A stretch of 25,686 nucleotides of DNA, from positions 1 to 25,686 of the forward strand of contig JBLHOS010000042.1 of assembly GCA_047623825.1 (NCBI GenBank), given 5' to 3'. Under the pieces are notes generated by a model. It ran no database searches, was not told where the DNA came from, and saw only the letters and a program-made list of their open reading frames with translations. This DNA comes from JBLHOS01 sp047623825 (lineage in GTDB: Bacteria > Pseudomonadota > Alphaproteobacteria > Rhodobacterales > Rhodobacteraceae). Made by a program: the position numbers and the translations under genes. Shown in pieces: positions 14,660 through 21,931 of the stretch (position 1 is its first letter; each line of letters starts with the position of its first letter).

Positions 14660-16053
14660 GCCGCATCCCGCCCAACCAAAAGTGGTCTGACATCTGCCAA
14701 GGCTCCGTGCACGGCCGCCGCGGCCACCATCGCAGGCGACATCAAGTGCGTGCGCGCGCCGCGCCCTTGCCGGCCTTTGAAATTCCGGTTTGTGGTTGAG
14801 GCACAGCGTTTGCCCGGTGCGACTGTGTCACCATTCATGCCCACGCACATTGAACATCCAGAGGCCACCCAATCGAGCCCAGCATCGATGAAAACACGGT
14901 CCAACCCTTCGGCCTCTGCCTGACGCTTGACCAACATTGAACCGGGGGAAACGATCCCCGGCACACGTGCTTTGCGACCGCGTAAAACGGCTGCGGCAGC
15001 CCGCAAATCCTCTATCCGTGCATTGGTGCACGATCCGATGAAAACTTGATCAATTGGCGTGCCTGCCAGTTTTTGACCCGGCAAAAGACCCATATAATCA
15101 AGCGCATCGCGCTGACCTGACGCGAGATCGGCCTCATAGGGGATTTGCGCTGTGATCGGCAGCGCATCCTGTGGGCTGGTCCCCCAAGTCACAATCGGCG
15201 CAATCTGGTTGGCATCGATCACGACATCACGGTCAAAGACCGCATCATCGTCACTGCGCAGGGCCAACCACTGCTTGGCGGCCTGCACCCACTCGTCCCC
15301 TTTGGGCGCATAGGGCCGACCGATTAGGTAGTCCAAAGTCGTTTCATCAGGGGCCACAATGCCGCATCGCGCGCCCCCCTCAATCGAGAGATTGCACAGG
15401 GTCATTCGCCCCTCCATCGACAGGTTCCGCACGGCTGATCCCGCAAATTCGACGGCATGCCCTCGGGCACCGTCTGTACCCATCTGGGCGATCCAACCAA
15501 GCGCGATATCTTTAGCACTGACGCCAGGACCAAGGTCTCCCTCTATCCGGATGCGCATCGTTTTGGGCAGCGACTGCCAGATCGATTGTGTTGCCAAAAC
15601 ATGCGCAACCTCGGTCGCGCCGATGCCAAACGCGATCGCGCCAAACGCACCGTGGGTTGATGTATGACTATCGCCGCAATTGATCAAAAGGCCGGGCAAA
15701 GTCAGACCTTGCTCGGGGCCGATCACATGCACAATTCCTTGGCGCGGATCGTCCAGTCCAAAGCATTCGATCCCGTGCAATTTTGTATTTTCGCCAAGCG
15801 TTTCGATCATTCGCCGGATCGCAGGATCAGACAGGTTTGCGCGCCCGCTTGTCGGTGCATAATGATCGACAACTCCGATCGTCAGGTCGGGTCGCGCCAC
15901 GATCAATCCACGCTCTGCCAGCTTGCGAAATGCGTGGTGGGACCCCTCATGAACCAAATGCCGGTCCACCCATAAAAGGCAGGCCCCATCTGCGCGCTGC
16001 ACCACCTGATGGCGCGCCCAAACCTTGGCAAAAAGGGTCTGTGGCGCAGTCAT
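14656..16053 (-). CDS. leuC: LeuC-like large [4Fe-4S] subunit of a hydro-lyase
   Basis: A 465-residue aconitase-family protein, large subunit of a LeuCD-type dehydratase/hydratase acting on 2- or 3-hydroxy dicarboxylates in the cytosol. The three cluster ligands are Cys342 in IGSCTNAR and Cys400 and Cys403 in GCSMCVGMN. The active-site region NCGDSHTSTHGAFGAIAFGIG is at about residues 125-145, and NRNFKGRQG follows near the end. The start ATG 16053 overlaps the stop of the upstream GntR gene as ATGA, and the stop overlaps leuD in the same way. The operon context points to a substrate-induced catabolic enzyme; 2,3-dimethylmaleate hydratase (DmdA) and citraconate/2-methylmalate-type enzymes are family alternatives. 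That a C-C lyase of the methylisocitrate/dimethylmalate lyase family is encoded divergently at 21928 supports this. Confidence 0.92.
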   Translation of the reverse strand: MTAPQTLFAKVWARHQVVQRADGACLLWVDRHLVHEGSHHAFRKLAERGLIVARPDLTIGVVDHYAPTSGRANLSDPAIRRMIETLGENTKLHGIECFGLDDPRQGIVHVIGPEQGLTLPGLLINCGDSHTSTHGAFGAIAFGIGATEVAHVLATQSIWQSLPKTMRIRIEGDLGPGVSAKDIALGWIAQMGTDGARGHAVEFAGSAVRNLSMEGRMTLCNLSIEGGARCGIVAPDETTLDYLIGRPYAPKGDEWVQAAKQWLALRSDDDAVFDRDVVIDANQIAPIVTWGTSPQDALPITAQIPYEADLASGQRDALDYMGLLPGQKLAGTPIDQVFIGSCTNARIEDLRAAAAVLRGRKARVPGIVSPGSMLVKRQAEAEGLDRVFIDAGLDWVASGCSMCVGMNGDTVAPGKRCASTTNRNFKGRQGRGARTHLMSPAMVAAAAVHGALADVRPLLVGRDAA

Positions 16054-16853
16054 TCGGCGGCCCTTTTGGCGCGCGCGATCACAGGTTCCCAATGCCGATC
16101 AGTGCCTTTGCCAACGCGGTTCAGGGTCATCTCCAATTGAAACATATCAGGCCGATACAGCGCTGAAAGATACTCAACCCCGTCCCCCGCCGCGTCATGA
16201 ACGACACGCGTCAGAGACAATAACGGAGACCCGATTGAAACCCCCAACGCGGTCGCTACTTCGGGGGATGCAAGGGCCGCCGTCACCATCTGGTTCGCAC
16301 CGTCAATCTTCACACCGCCTCGCTCCAAAAGCCGGAACAGCGGAGTAGTGGCGAGATCAGCCTCAGAGTAATTTTGTGCAATTATTTCAGGAACATGGGT
16401 AGTCAGATGCGAAAACGGAATACCGTCAGAAGAGCGGACCCGAACCGCTGTCTGAACCCGCTGATTGACCTTCAGGCCAAGCGCTTGCGACACCGCATGC
16501 GGCGCTGTTCCGTACGAGAATGACAACAGCCGCGCTGTGGTCTGCTGACCCATCTCAACGATCTGCGGGATCAAGGTTGTGATGTCCGCGGCCATCGTCG
16601 AACGGTTCCGTCCGCCAGCCCGCACCAAGGAACCTGCACCGATCCGTTTCTCAATCAAACCATCTTGTGCCAATGCCTCTAATGCGCGCCGGATGGTCAC
16701 ACGAGAGACGCCGTGCGTCTCTGCCAAACGCTGCTCACCGGGCATCGCTGCCCCGTCAGGATAAAGCCCGTTCGATATCTCATCGCGCAGCGACAAATAC
16801 ACCCGGCGAGATTTGCCGCCCTCCGGCAATTGAGTAGGTTCGTAGTCGCGCAA
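16050..16853 (-). CDS. GntR-family regulator with UTRA effector domain (HutC subfamily)
   Basis: A 267-residue repressor-type protein. Residues about 15-80 are the GntR winged helix: VYLSLRDEISNGLYPDGAAMPGEQRLAE, HGVSRVTIRRALEALAQDGLIEKRIGAGSLV. Residues about 100-255 form a UTRA ligand-binding domain (VNQRVQTAVRVRSSDGIPFSHLTTHVP, SLTRVVHDAAGDGVEYLSALYRPDMFQLEM). The start is an unusual TTG (16853) with AAGGGG about 7 bases upstream; there is no in-frame ATG nearby. Its stop overlaps leuC (ATGA), so it is autoregulated with the operon. It stands next to a 152-base spacer opposite the tautomerase-hyuBA operon, which it very likely also controls through a palindrome at 16952-16965. HutC-type regulators respond to small acids or amino acid derivatives, released repression being usual. 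Confidence 0.93.
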   Translation of the reverse strand: MRDYEPTQLPEGGKSRRVYLSLRDEISNGLYPDGAAMPGEQRLAETHGVSRVTIRRALEALAQDGLIEKRIGAGSLVRAGGRNRSTMAADITTLIPQIVEMGQQTTARLLSFSYGTAPHAVSQALGLKVNQRVQTAVRVRSSDGIPFSHLTTHVPEIIAQNYSEADLATTPLFRLLERGGVKIDGANQMVTAALASPEVATALGVSIGSPLLSLTRVVHDAAGDGVEYLSALYRPDMFQLEMTLNRVGKGTDRHWEPVIARAKRAAE

Positions 16854-16901
16854 AATCGGCCCCTTGTAAGTCAGCAGTTGACCGCCACCGTAACGTCAGT
16901 T

Positions 16902-16916
16902 TTCAAGAGTTCAAGA
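16902..16916. promoter_or_regulatory. Short direct repeat upstream of the GntR gene
   Basis: TTCAAGA is repeated at 16902-16908 and 16910-16916 with one base between. It sits on the GntR side of the divergent spacer, next to a TATAAT-like sequence at 16920-16925. It could be a second regulator site or chance; no function is shown. Confidence 0.25.
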
Positions 16917-16942
16917 ATTTATAATACCAAAAAGAACATTTA

Positions 16943-16981
16943 TTGACTTTCATACTGTGCAGTATCTGTCCTATAGATAAT
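16943..16981 (+). promoter_or_regulatory. Probable operator and promoter region of the tautomerase-hyuBA operon
   Basis: A palindrome, ATACTG-TG-CAGTAT (16952-16965), has perfect 6-base arms. It is followed by GATAAT (16976-16981), a good -10 box, which would place the start of transcription near 16988, 18 bases before ATG 17006. The matching -35 would fall inside the palindrome and is poor, as expected if a regulator governs access; TTGACT (16943-16948) is better in sequence but too far away. GntR/HutC proteins bind palindromes of this size, so the neighbouring GntR is the likely ligand. Confidence 0.45.
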
Positions 16982-17005
16982 ACAGCTTATGCCTAAGGGG
17001 GTGCG

Positions 17006-17569
17006 ATGCCAGTTGTCGAAGTTCATATTCTTGAGGGGTATGACGATACGCAAAAGCAGCGCCTAGGTGGTGCCCTGACCGATGCAGTTTTGCGCGTGAT
17101 GCCGGCCGCACCTGAGGCGATCACAATCTTGATACATGAGTTGCCAAATTCGGCGTACATGCGTGGTGGCCAAACCCGCACACCCGCACCCGCCCGCCCG
17201 GATGCTGTTGAACTCGTCCGCGAATATCTTGGCGCACTAGAGGGCCGCGACCTACCCAAGGCAAAAACCTTCCTTGGTCAGGAATTTCAGATGCGTTTTC
17301 CGGGTGCGGCCCCCATGCAAACCCTTGAGCAGTTGATTGATTGGGCCAAACCGCGCTACCGCTTTGTCACCAAATCCTATGACGGCTTTGATCAGGCCCA
17401 ATCTGGCGTGATCAGCATCGTGTACTGCCACGGAACCTTGGCTGGCGAATGGCCAGATGGCACACCCTTTGCAAATATCCGCTTTATTGATCGGTTTGAG
17501 GTCACCGGCGGATTGATTACACACCAAGATGTCTGGAACGACATCGCCGAGACGAAAGCACTGCCATGA
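17006..17569 (+). CDS. 4-oxalocrotonate tautomerase-like domain fused to an NTF2/SnoaL-like domain
   Basis: A 187-residue two-domain protein. Residues 1-60 match the 4-oxalocrotonate tautomerase family: Met then the catalytic Pro2 in MPVVEVHILEGYDDTQKQRL, and later AITILIHELPNSAYMRGGQ. Such enzymes use the free amino-terminal proline to move enol/keto protons or add water to unsaturated acids. Residues about 67-180 look like a SnoaL/NTF2 cone-shaped domain (AVELVREYLGALEGRDLPKAKTFL, ANIRFIDRFEVTGGLITHQDVWND), often an isomerase or cyclase-like pocket. ATG 17006 has AAGGGGG about 5 bases upstream, and its stop overlaps hyuB (ATGA), making it the first gene of the long plus-strand operon. The combination suggests one protein carrying two proton-transfer pockets for a ring or enol intermediate. 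The domain reading is good; the reaction is inference. Confidence 0.82.
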   Translation: MPVVEVHILEGYDDTQKQRLGGALTDAVLRVMPAAPEAITILIHELPNSAYMRGGQTRTPAPARPDAVELVREYLGALEGRDLPKAKTFLGQEFQMRFPGAAPMQTLEQLIDWAKPRYRFVTKSYDGFDQAQSGVISIVYCHGTLAGEWPDGTPFANIRFIDRFEVTGGLITHQDVWNDIAETKALP

Positions 17570-19257
17570 GCGATATAGACCCGATCACATTGGCCGTCCT
17601 GTCGGGGCGCATGGAACAGATCGCCGATGAGATGGACGCGACCCTGTTTCGCGCAGCCTTCAATCCGATCATTGCCGAGGCACACGACGCGTCCCATGGC
17701 CTATATCACGCGGTTAGTGGCGACACGCTGGTGCAAGGCAAAAGCGGGCTGCCGATTTTTGTTGGCGTCATGGCGTTTGCCGTAAAAGCGGTCATCGACA
17801 AGGCCGCTGAGAACGGTGATTTGGCGGATGGTGATATTTATATCTTCAACGACGCCCATATCGGCGGCACCCATTTGTCGGACATGCGCCTAGTGCGACC
17901 CTTTTTCTACGACGGGGCGTTGTTTTGTTATTTGGCATCGGTCGGGCATTGGCATGATGTTGGGGGCGCAGTTCCGGGCAACTACAACCCTGCCGCCACT
18001 GATGCATTTCAAGAGGCGTTTGTGCTGCCGCCAGTCCGGATCGCACGCGCCGGCGAAATCCAAACTGACATCATCGACATTTTGCTCCGCAACACCCGCT
18101 TGCCGCAATCAGCCATGGGTGATCTGAACGGACAGCTTGGCGCCTTGGACCTTGGTGTAAAGCGGCTGGATGAGTTGTTGGATGAATACGGCGCCGACAC
18201 CGTCCGAGACGCGCTCGATGCGCTTGGTCACCGGGCTGAGGCGTTGATGCGATCAGAGTTGGACGACCTGCCCGATGGCCGTTGGGAGGCGCAAGATTAC
18301 CTCGACAACGACGGGATCACCGATGTTCCGCTGCTGATCAAAGTGGCCCTAGAGATCAAAGGCGACCAGATGATTCTGGATTTTGCGGGAACTGCGCCAG
18401 TCACGGCAGGCCCAGTCAACATCGCCTTGCCCACAGCTGTCGCCACCGCCTACGTGGCGATCAAACACATCTTTCCAAGCCTACCTGCGAATGCCGGGGT
18501 AATGCGCCCAATTGACGTGCGCGTGCCTGTCGGTTCATTATTGGCAGCTGAGTTTCCAGCCCCTGTTGGCGGTTATACCGAGACGATCTTGCGGATGATC
18601 GATGTGATTTTTGCGGCTGCTTCACAAGCAGCACCAGAGCGGGTGGTTGCCAACGCCTATGGCACAATCAATGCCCTTTCGATTGCCGGAAAACGGGCAA
18701 ACGGCGCGCCGTGGGTGATGTTCAGCTTTTATGGTGGCGGCCATGGCGGCTCACTTGAAAGCGATGGATTGAACCACGGCAACGCGCCGATCTCAACCGC
18801 AACGATCCCACCATTGGAGATCTTGGAAGCAGCCTATCCAGTACTGTTTAAACAATGGGCACTCCGGCCAGACAGTGCCGGTGCGGGCACCCACCGCGGT
18901 GGGCTAGGCGCAGTCTATGAGATTGAATTACTTGATGAAAAAGCTGAGGCGTTTTTGTTTGGCGAACGTGGGCGATATGGCCCGATGGGCGCGCAAGGTG
19001 GGGCAGAGGCTGCAACCAACGTGTTCTCATATCAGCAGGCGGACGGCTGGCACAAACCGCCACTTGCCTCAAAGATGCGTGGGATCAATTTGGCCAAAGG
19101 CCAGTCTGTGCGGCTGGAAACGCCTGGCGGCGGCGGCTTTGGCCCACCTGAAAATCGTGATCCCGTCGCTATCGCGCAAGACGTGGCCCTTGGCTATGTC
19201 ACAGCAGATCGGGCAACCGCCCTTTATGGCCCCGCTTGGCAGGAGATCCAGATATGA
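17566..19257 (+). CDS. hyuB: Hydantoinase B / 5-oxoprolinase family protein (HyuB)
   Basis: A 563-residue second subunit of the ATP-dependent hydantoinase/oxoprolinase superfamily, which also contains lactamases such as OplBA and acetone/acetophenone carboxylases. The family N-terminus DPITLAVLSGRMEQIADEMDATLFRAAFNPII is followed by FNDAHIGGTHLSDMRLVRPFF, ASVGHWHDVGGAVPGNYNP, APVGGYTETILRMIDVI, and GTHRGGLGAVYEIELL, and the C-terminus ends in the glycine-rich PGGGGFGPPENRDP. The length is typical and complete. ATG 17566 overlaps the tautomerase stop; the stop overlaps hyuA, which has its own AGGAG. Gene order is B then A, the reverse of many clusters. With HyuA it would open a lactam, hydantoin or cyclic imide at ATP cost; the exact ring is unknown. 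A second hyuB remnant is at the left edge of the window. Confidence 0.95.
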   Translation: MSDIDPITLAVLSGRMEQIADEMDATLFRAAFNPIIAEAHDASHGLYHAVSGDTLVQGKSGLPIFVGVMAFAVKAVIDKAAENGDLADGDIYIFNDAHIGGTHLSDMRLVRPFFYDGALFCYLASVGHWHDVGGAVPGNYNPAATDAFQEAFVLPPVRIARAGEIQTDIIDILLRNTRLPQSAMGDLNGQLGALDLGVKRLDELLDEYGADTVRDALDALGHRAEALMRSELDDLPDGRWEAQDYLDNDGITDVPLLIKVALEIKGDQMILDFAGTAPVTAGPVNIALPTAVATAYVAIKHIFPSLPANAGVMRPIDVRVPVGSLLAAEFPAPVGGYTETILRMIDVIFAAASQAAPERVVANAYGTINALSIAGKRANGAPWVMFSFYGGGHGGSLESDGLNHGNAPISTATIPPLEILEAAYPVLFKQWALRPDSAGAGTHRGGLGAVYEIELLDEKAEAFLFGERGRYGPMGAQGGAEAATNVFSYQQADGWHKPPLASKMRGINLAKGQSVRLETPGGGGFGPPENRDPVAIAQDVALGYVTADRATALYGPAWQEIQI

Positions 19258-21314
19258 GCCGCAAGATGGTCGGTGTAGACGTCGGCGGCACCTTTACGGA
19301 TGTCTTTGTTTTGGATGAGGCCACAGGACAGGCAAGTGTCGCCAAAGTTCCAACCACACGCCCGGATCAATCGGGTGGGTTTTTGGCCGGCATTGGACGC
19401 CAAATTGATGACCTGTCCGAGATTTCAGTTGTCGTGCACGGCACCACTGCGGGTACCAACGCCCTGTTGGAACGTAAAGGCGCGCGGATCGGGGTGATCA
19501 CCACCGAAGGTTTGGGCGATATATTGGAAATGCGGCGCCGGGATCGTCCCAGAACCTGGGGATTACGCGGCGATTTCAAACCGATCGTTCCACGCGATCT
19601 ACGCCTTGAGGTACCTGAGCGAACGTTGGCAGACGGTACGATCCGGACCCCGGTTGATCTGGACGCTGTGCGCGCCGCTGCCCAAACATTGTTGGACCAA
19701 GGCTGTCTGGCGGTCGCCATTCTGTTCGTCAACGCCTATGCAAACGCCGAAAATGAGACGCTGGCAGTGGCCGCTGTGCGTCAGATGTGGCCCAATCCGC
19801 ATGTGTCCTCCTCAGCCGAGATCCTGCCAGAAATCCGCGAATTTGAGCGCTTCTCAACCACCGCGTTGAACGCCTATCTCCAGCCTGAGGTTGCGGGGTA
19901 TCTAGACCGGCTCGAAACCGCCCTGCGCGATGGTGGCTTTAAGGGTGAGTTCATGATCGTCCAATCCAACGGCGGTGTGATGGGCGTGGAAACCGCCTGC
20001 GCGCGGCCCGTGCGTACCGCATTATCAGGCCCTGCCGCGGGTGTTATCGCCGCTGGATATATCGCGCAAACCGCAGGTTTTCCAGATGTAATCACCGGCG
20101 ATGTAGGCGGGACCAGCTTTGATGTCGCATTGATCGCAGGCGGAAAGTCTATGCTTAGCCCACAAACAAGCATCGATTTTGGCATGGTAATTCGCACACC
20201 GATGATTGAGATCGCAACCATCGGGGCCGGTGGTGGATCCATCGCATGGGTCGATAAAGGCGGGTTGCTGAATATTGGGCCTGAAAGTGCCGGATCTGAT
20301 CCCGGCCCCGTTGCCTATGGCCGGGGCAATGATCGCCCAACGGTGACAGACGCCAACGTGGTTTTAGGCCGGATTGATCCAAACAGCCCGATCGGCGGGA
20401 CGATGGACAGCTTAGATGTTGAGGCCGCAAGGATCGCTATTGATCTGCATGTAGGTGAGCCTTTGGGCCTTGATACGCTGGCCGCGGCTGAGGCGATCTT
20501 GCGGGTCGCAAATTCGCGCATGGCCGGTGCGCTGCGCCTTGTCTCGGTTGAGCGTGGGTTCGATCCCAAACGCTTTGCGTTCATGCCGTTTGGCGGGGGT
20601 GGTGCACTGCATGCAGGCGCCATGCTGGCTGATGTTGGCATCGGACGGGCCATCGTGCCGCGCTATCCCGGAGTTACATCGGCGATGGGATGCGTGATCG
20701 CCGATATGCGTCAGGATTTCGTACAAACACTGAATGTGCTGGCCGATCACGTCGATGAGGTGGCTCTTGGGGCGTTGATGCAAGCACATCATGATACCGG
20801 GATTGAGATGTTGGAGGCCGCAAAGTCCAGCTTTGTCAGCCGTCAGGCTATATTTGAGCTCGACATGGCCTATATCGGTCAGACCCATACCGTTGCGGTT
20901 CCGCTTAACATCGATGTGGTCGATGGCATTATCCTGGCACCGACACGCACACAGATCGCCGAGGCGTTTGACGCTGCATATCATGCCACCTATGGGCGAC
21001 TTTTGAAAAACGGAGTACGGCGGGTGATGAACTTGCGCAGCGCCGTAATCGGCCAGCGGCCCAAGTTTGATCTGTCAACACTGGCCCCAACGACGACCGG
21101 ATCGCCCGAGCAGGCACGCACTTCTACCCGTCAGGTGCATTTTGGAACGCAGTGGCATCAGACTGCAATCTATGCCCGACTCGAGCTGCCCGTTGGCAGT
21201 GTCATCCAAGGCCCCGCGATCTTGGAACAACCCGACACAACCATCTTAATCGAACCCAACTTGAAGGGCACGATCGATACCTTCGGCAATGTGATAATAG
21301 AGGCCAAGACATGA
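19254..21314 (+). CDS. hyuA: Hydantoinase A / 5-oxoprolinase family ATPase subunit (HyuA)
   Basis: A 686-residue ATP-binding subunit partnered with HyuB. The N-terminal ASKHA-type phosphate motif VGVDVGGTFTDVFVLDE is at residues 6-22, followed by VHGTTAGTNALLERKGARIGVITTEG and MRRRDRPRTWGLRG. The second phosphate loop TGDVGGTSFDVALIAGG is near residue 280, and PFGGGGALHAGAMLADVG near 445. The C-terminal third (about 500-680) is the hydantoinase A C-terminal domain, ending with GSVIQGPAILEQPDTTILIEP. The start ATG 19254 is chosen over an upstream in-frame ATG at 19236 because it overlaps the hyuB stop as ATGA and has AGGAG 8 bases upstream. Its own stop overlaps the isochorismatase-fold gene the same way. 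The enzyme activates the ring carbonyl by phosphorylation in known relatives; the substrate here is not evident. Confidence 0.95.
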   Translation: MSRKMVGVDVGGTFTDVFVLDEATGQASVAKVPTTRPDQSGGFLAGIGRQIDDLSEISVVVHGTTAGTNALLERKGARIGVITTEGLGDILEMRRRDRPRTWGLRGDFKPIVPRDLRLEVPERTLADGTIRTPVDLDAVRAAAQTLLDQGCLAVAILFVNAYANAENETLAVAAVRQMWPNPHVSSSAEILPEIREFERFSTTALNAYLQPEVAGYLDRLETALRDGGFKGEFMIVQSNGGVMGVETACARPVRTALSGPAAGVIAAGYIAQTAGFPDVITGDVGGTSFDVALIAGGKSMLSPQTSIDFGMVIRTPMIEIATIGAGGGSIAWVDKGGLLNIGPESAGSDPGPVAYGRGNDRPTVTDANVVLGRIDPNSPIGGTMDSLDVEAARIAIDLHVGEPLGLDTLAAAEAILRVANSRMAGALRLVSVERGFDPKRFAFMPFGGGGALHAGAMLADVGIGRAIVPRYPGVTSAMGCVIADMRQDFVQTLNVLADHVDEVALGALMQAHHDTGIEMLEAAKSSFVSRQAIFELDMAYIGQTHTVAVPLNIDVVDGIILAPTRTQIAEAFDAAYHATYGRLLKNGVRRVMNLRSAVIGQRPKFDLSTLAPTTTGSPEQARTSTRQVHFGTQWHQTAIYARLELPVGSVIQGPAILEQPDTTILIEPNLKGTIDTFGNVIIEAKT

Positions 21315-21931
21315 GCATTTTGGATGGGTTCGATCCCAAAAAGACGGCGCTGCTAACAATTGATCTGCAAAACGACTTTCTGCATCCCGAGGGTGCGTAT
21401 GGTCGCGCTGGTCAAGGGGCGGATGCGATCAAGGCGCTGCCTGCGCGGATAAAGCCGTTGCGCGATGCGCTGCAAGCGGCGGGTGGCACGTATATTTCAG
21501 CCCAGTTCACACTGGTTCCCGGCCCAAAGGGTGAGCCACTGATTGCCGCCCACCTCAAGGCGTTGCGGCCGTTTCTGACTAAGGGTGATTTTACACCCGG
21601 CGGATTTGGTCATTCACTGGTCGAAACGCTGGCACCAGCCGATTATACGATTGAAAAGGTGGCCTATTCCGCCTTCTACCAGACCCGGTTAGAATACATC
21701 ATGCGCGCCCTTGACCTTGAGGCGCTGATCATCGGCGGCATCGTCACCAATGGTGGCGTCGCGAGCACCGTTCGCGATGCCCATCTGCGAAATGTCGAAA
21801 CCATCCTTCTGTCGGACGGTGCGGCTGCATTCAATGCCGAGGTTCATGACGCAACTCTGCTGTCGTTGGGGACCGTGACCAAGGTAATGACCTGCGCTGA
21901 GACGGTCGCATTGGTTGAGGGTACACAATGA
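21311..21931 (+). CDS. Isochorismatase-fold hydrolase lacking the nucleophilic cysteine
   Basis: A 206-residue cysteine-hydrolase-superfamily protein. The fold is clear: LLTIDLQNDFLHPEGAYGR with catalytic Asp18, EKVAYSAFYQTRLEYIMRAL with Lys116, and IIGGIVTNGGVASTVRDAHLRN. In amidases of this family (N-carbamoylsarcosine amidase, nicotinamidase, maleamate amidase, RutB) the segment reads TNxCVxST, but here the Cys position is Gly149; the Lys-to-position spacing of 33 residues is preserved. True isochorismatases (EntB, PhzD) also have glycine there and hydrolyse a vinyl ether without a covalent intermediate. So despite its place after hyuBA, where a carbamoyl amidase would be expected, this protein may act on an enol ether, enamine or other non-amide bond, or may be inactive. 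ATG 21311 overlaps the hyuA stop; the stop overlaps the next gene (ATGA). Confidence 0.9.
   Translation: MSILDGFDPKKTALLTIDLQNDFLHPEGAYGRAGQGADAIKALPARIKPLRDALQAAGGTYISAQFTLVPGPKGEPLIAAHLKALRPFLTKGDFTPGGFGHSLVETLAPADYTIEKVAYSAFYQTRLEYIMRALDLEALIIGGIVTNGGVASTVRDAHLRNVETILLSDGAAAFNAEVHDATLLSLGTVTKVMTCAETVALVEGTQ

Noticed and set aside
14051..16053. Leucine biosynthesis operon
   Set aside because: No leuA or leuB is present, and the genes lie between a GntR/UTRA regulator and a TRAP transporter, so a catabolic role is more likely.
16943..16981. Standard sigma70 promoter using TTGACT as -35
   Set aside because: The distance from TTGACT to the GATAAT box is 27 bases, too long for one promoter; only the -10 box and palindrome are kept as likely elements.
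21311..21931. N-carbamoylsarcosine amidase completing a creatinine/N-methylhydantoin route with HyuBA
   Set aside because: The family and position would fit, but the nucleophilic cysteine is glycine, and the remaining genes (lyase, GcdH, CoA-transferase) do not belong to that route.
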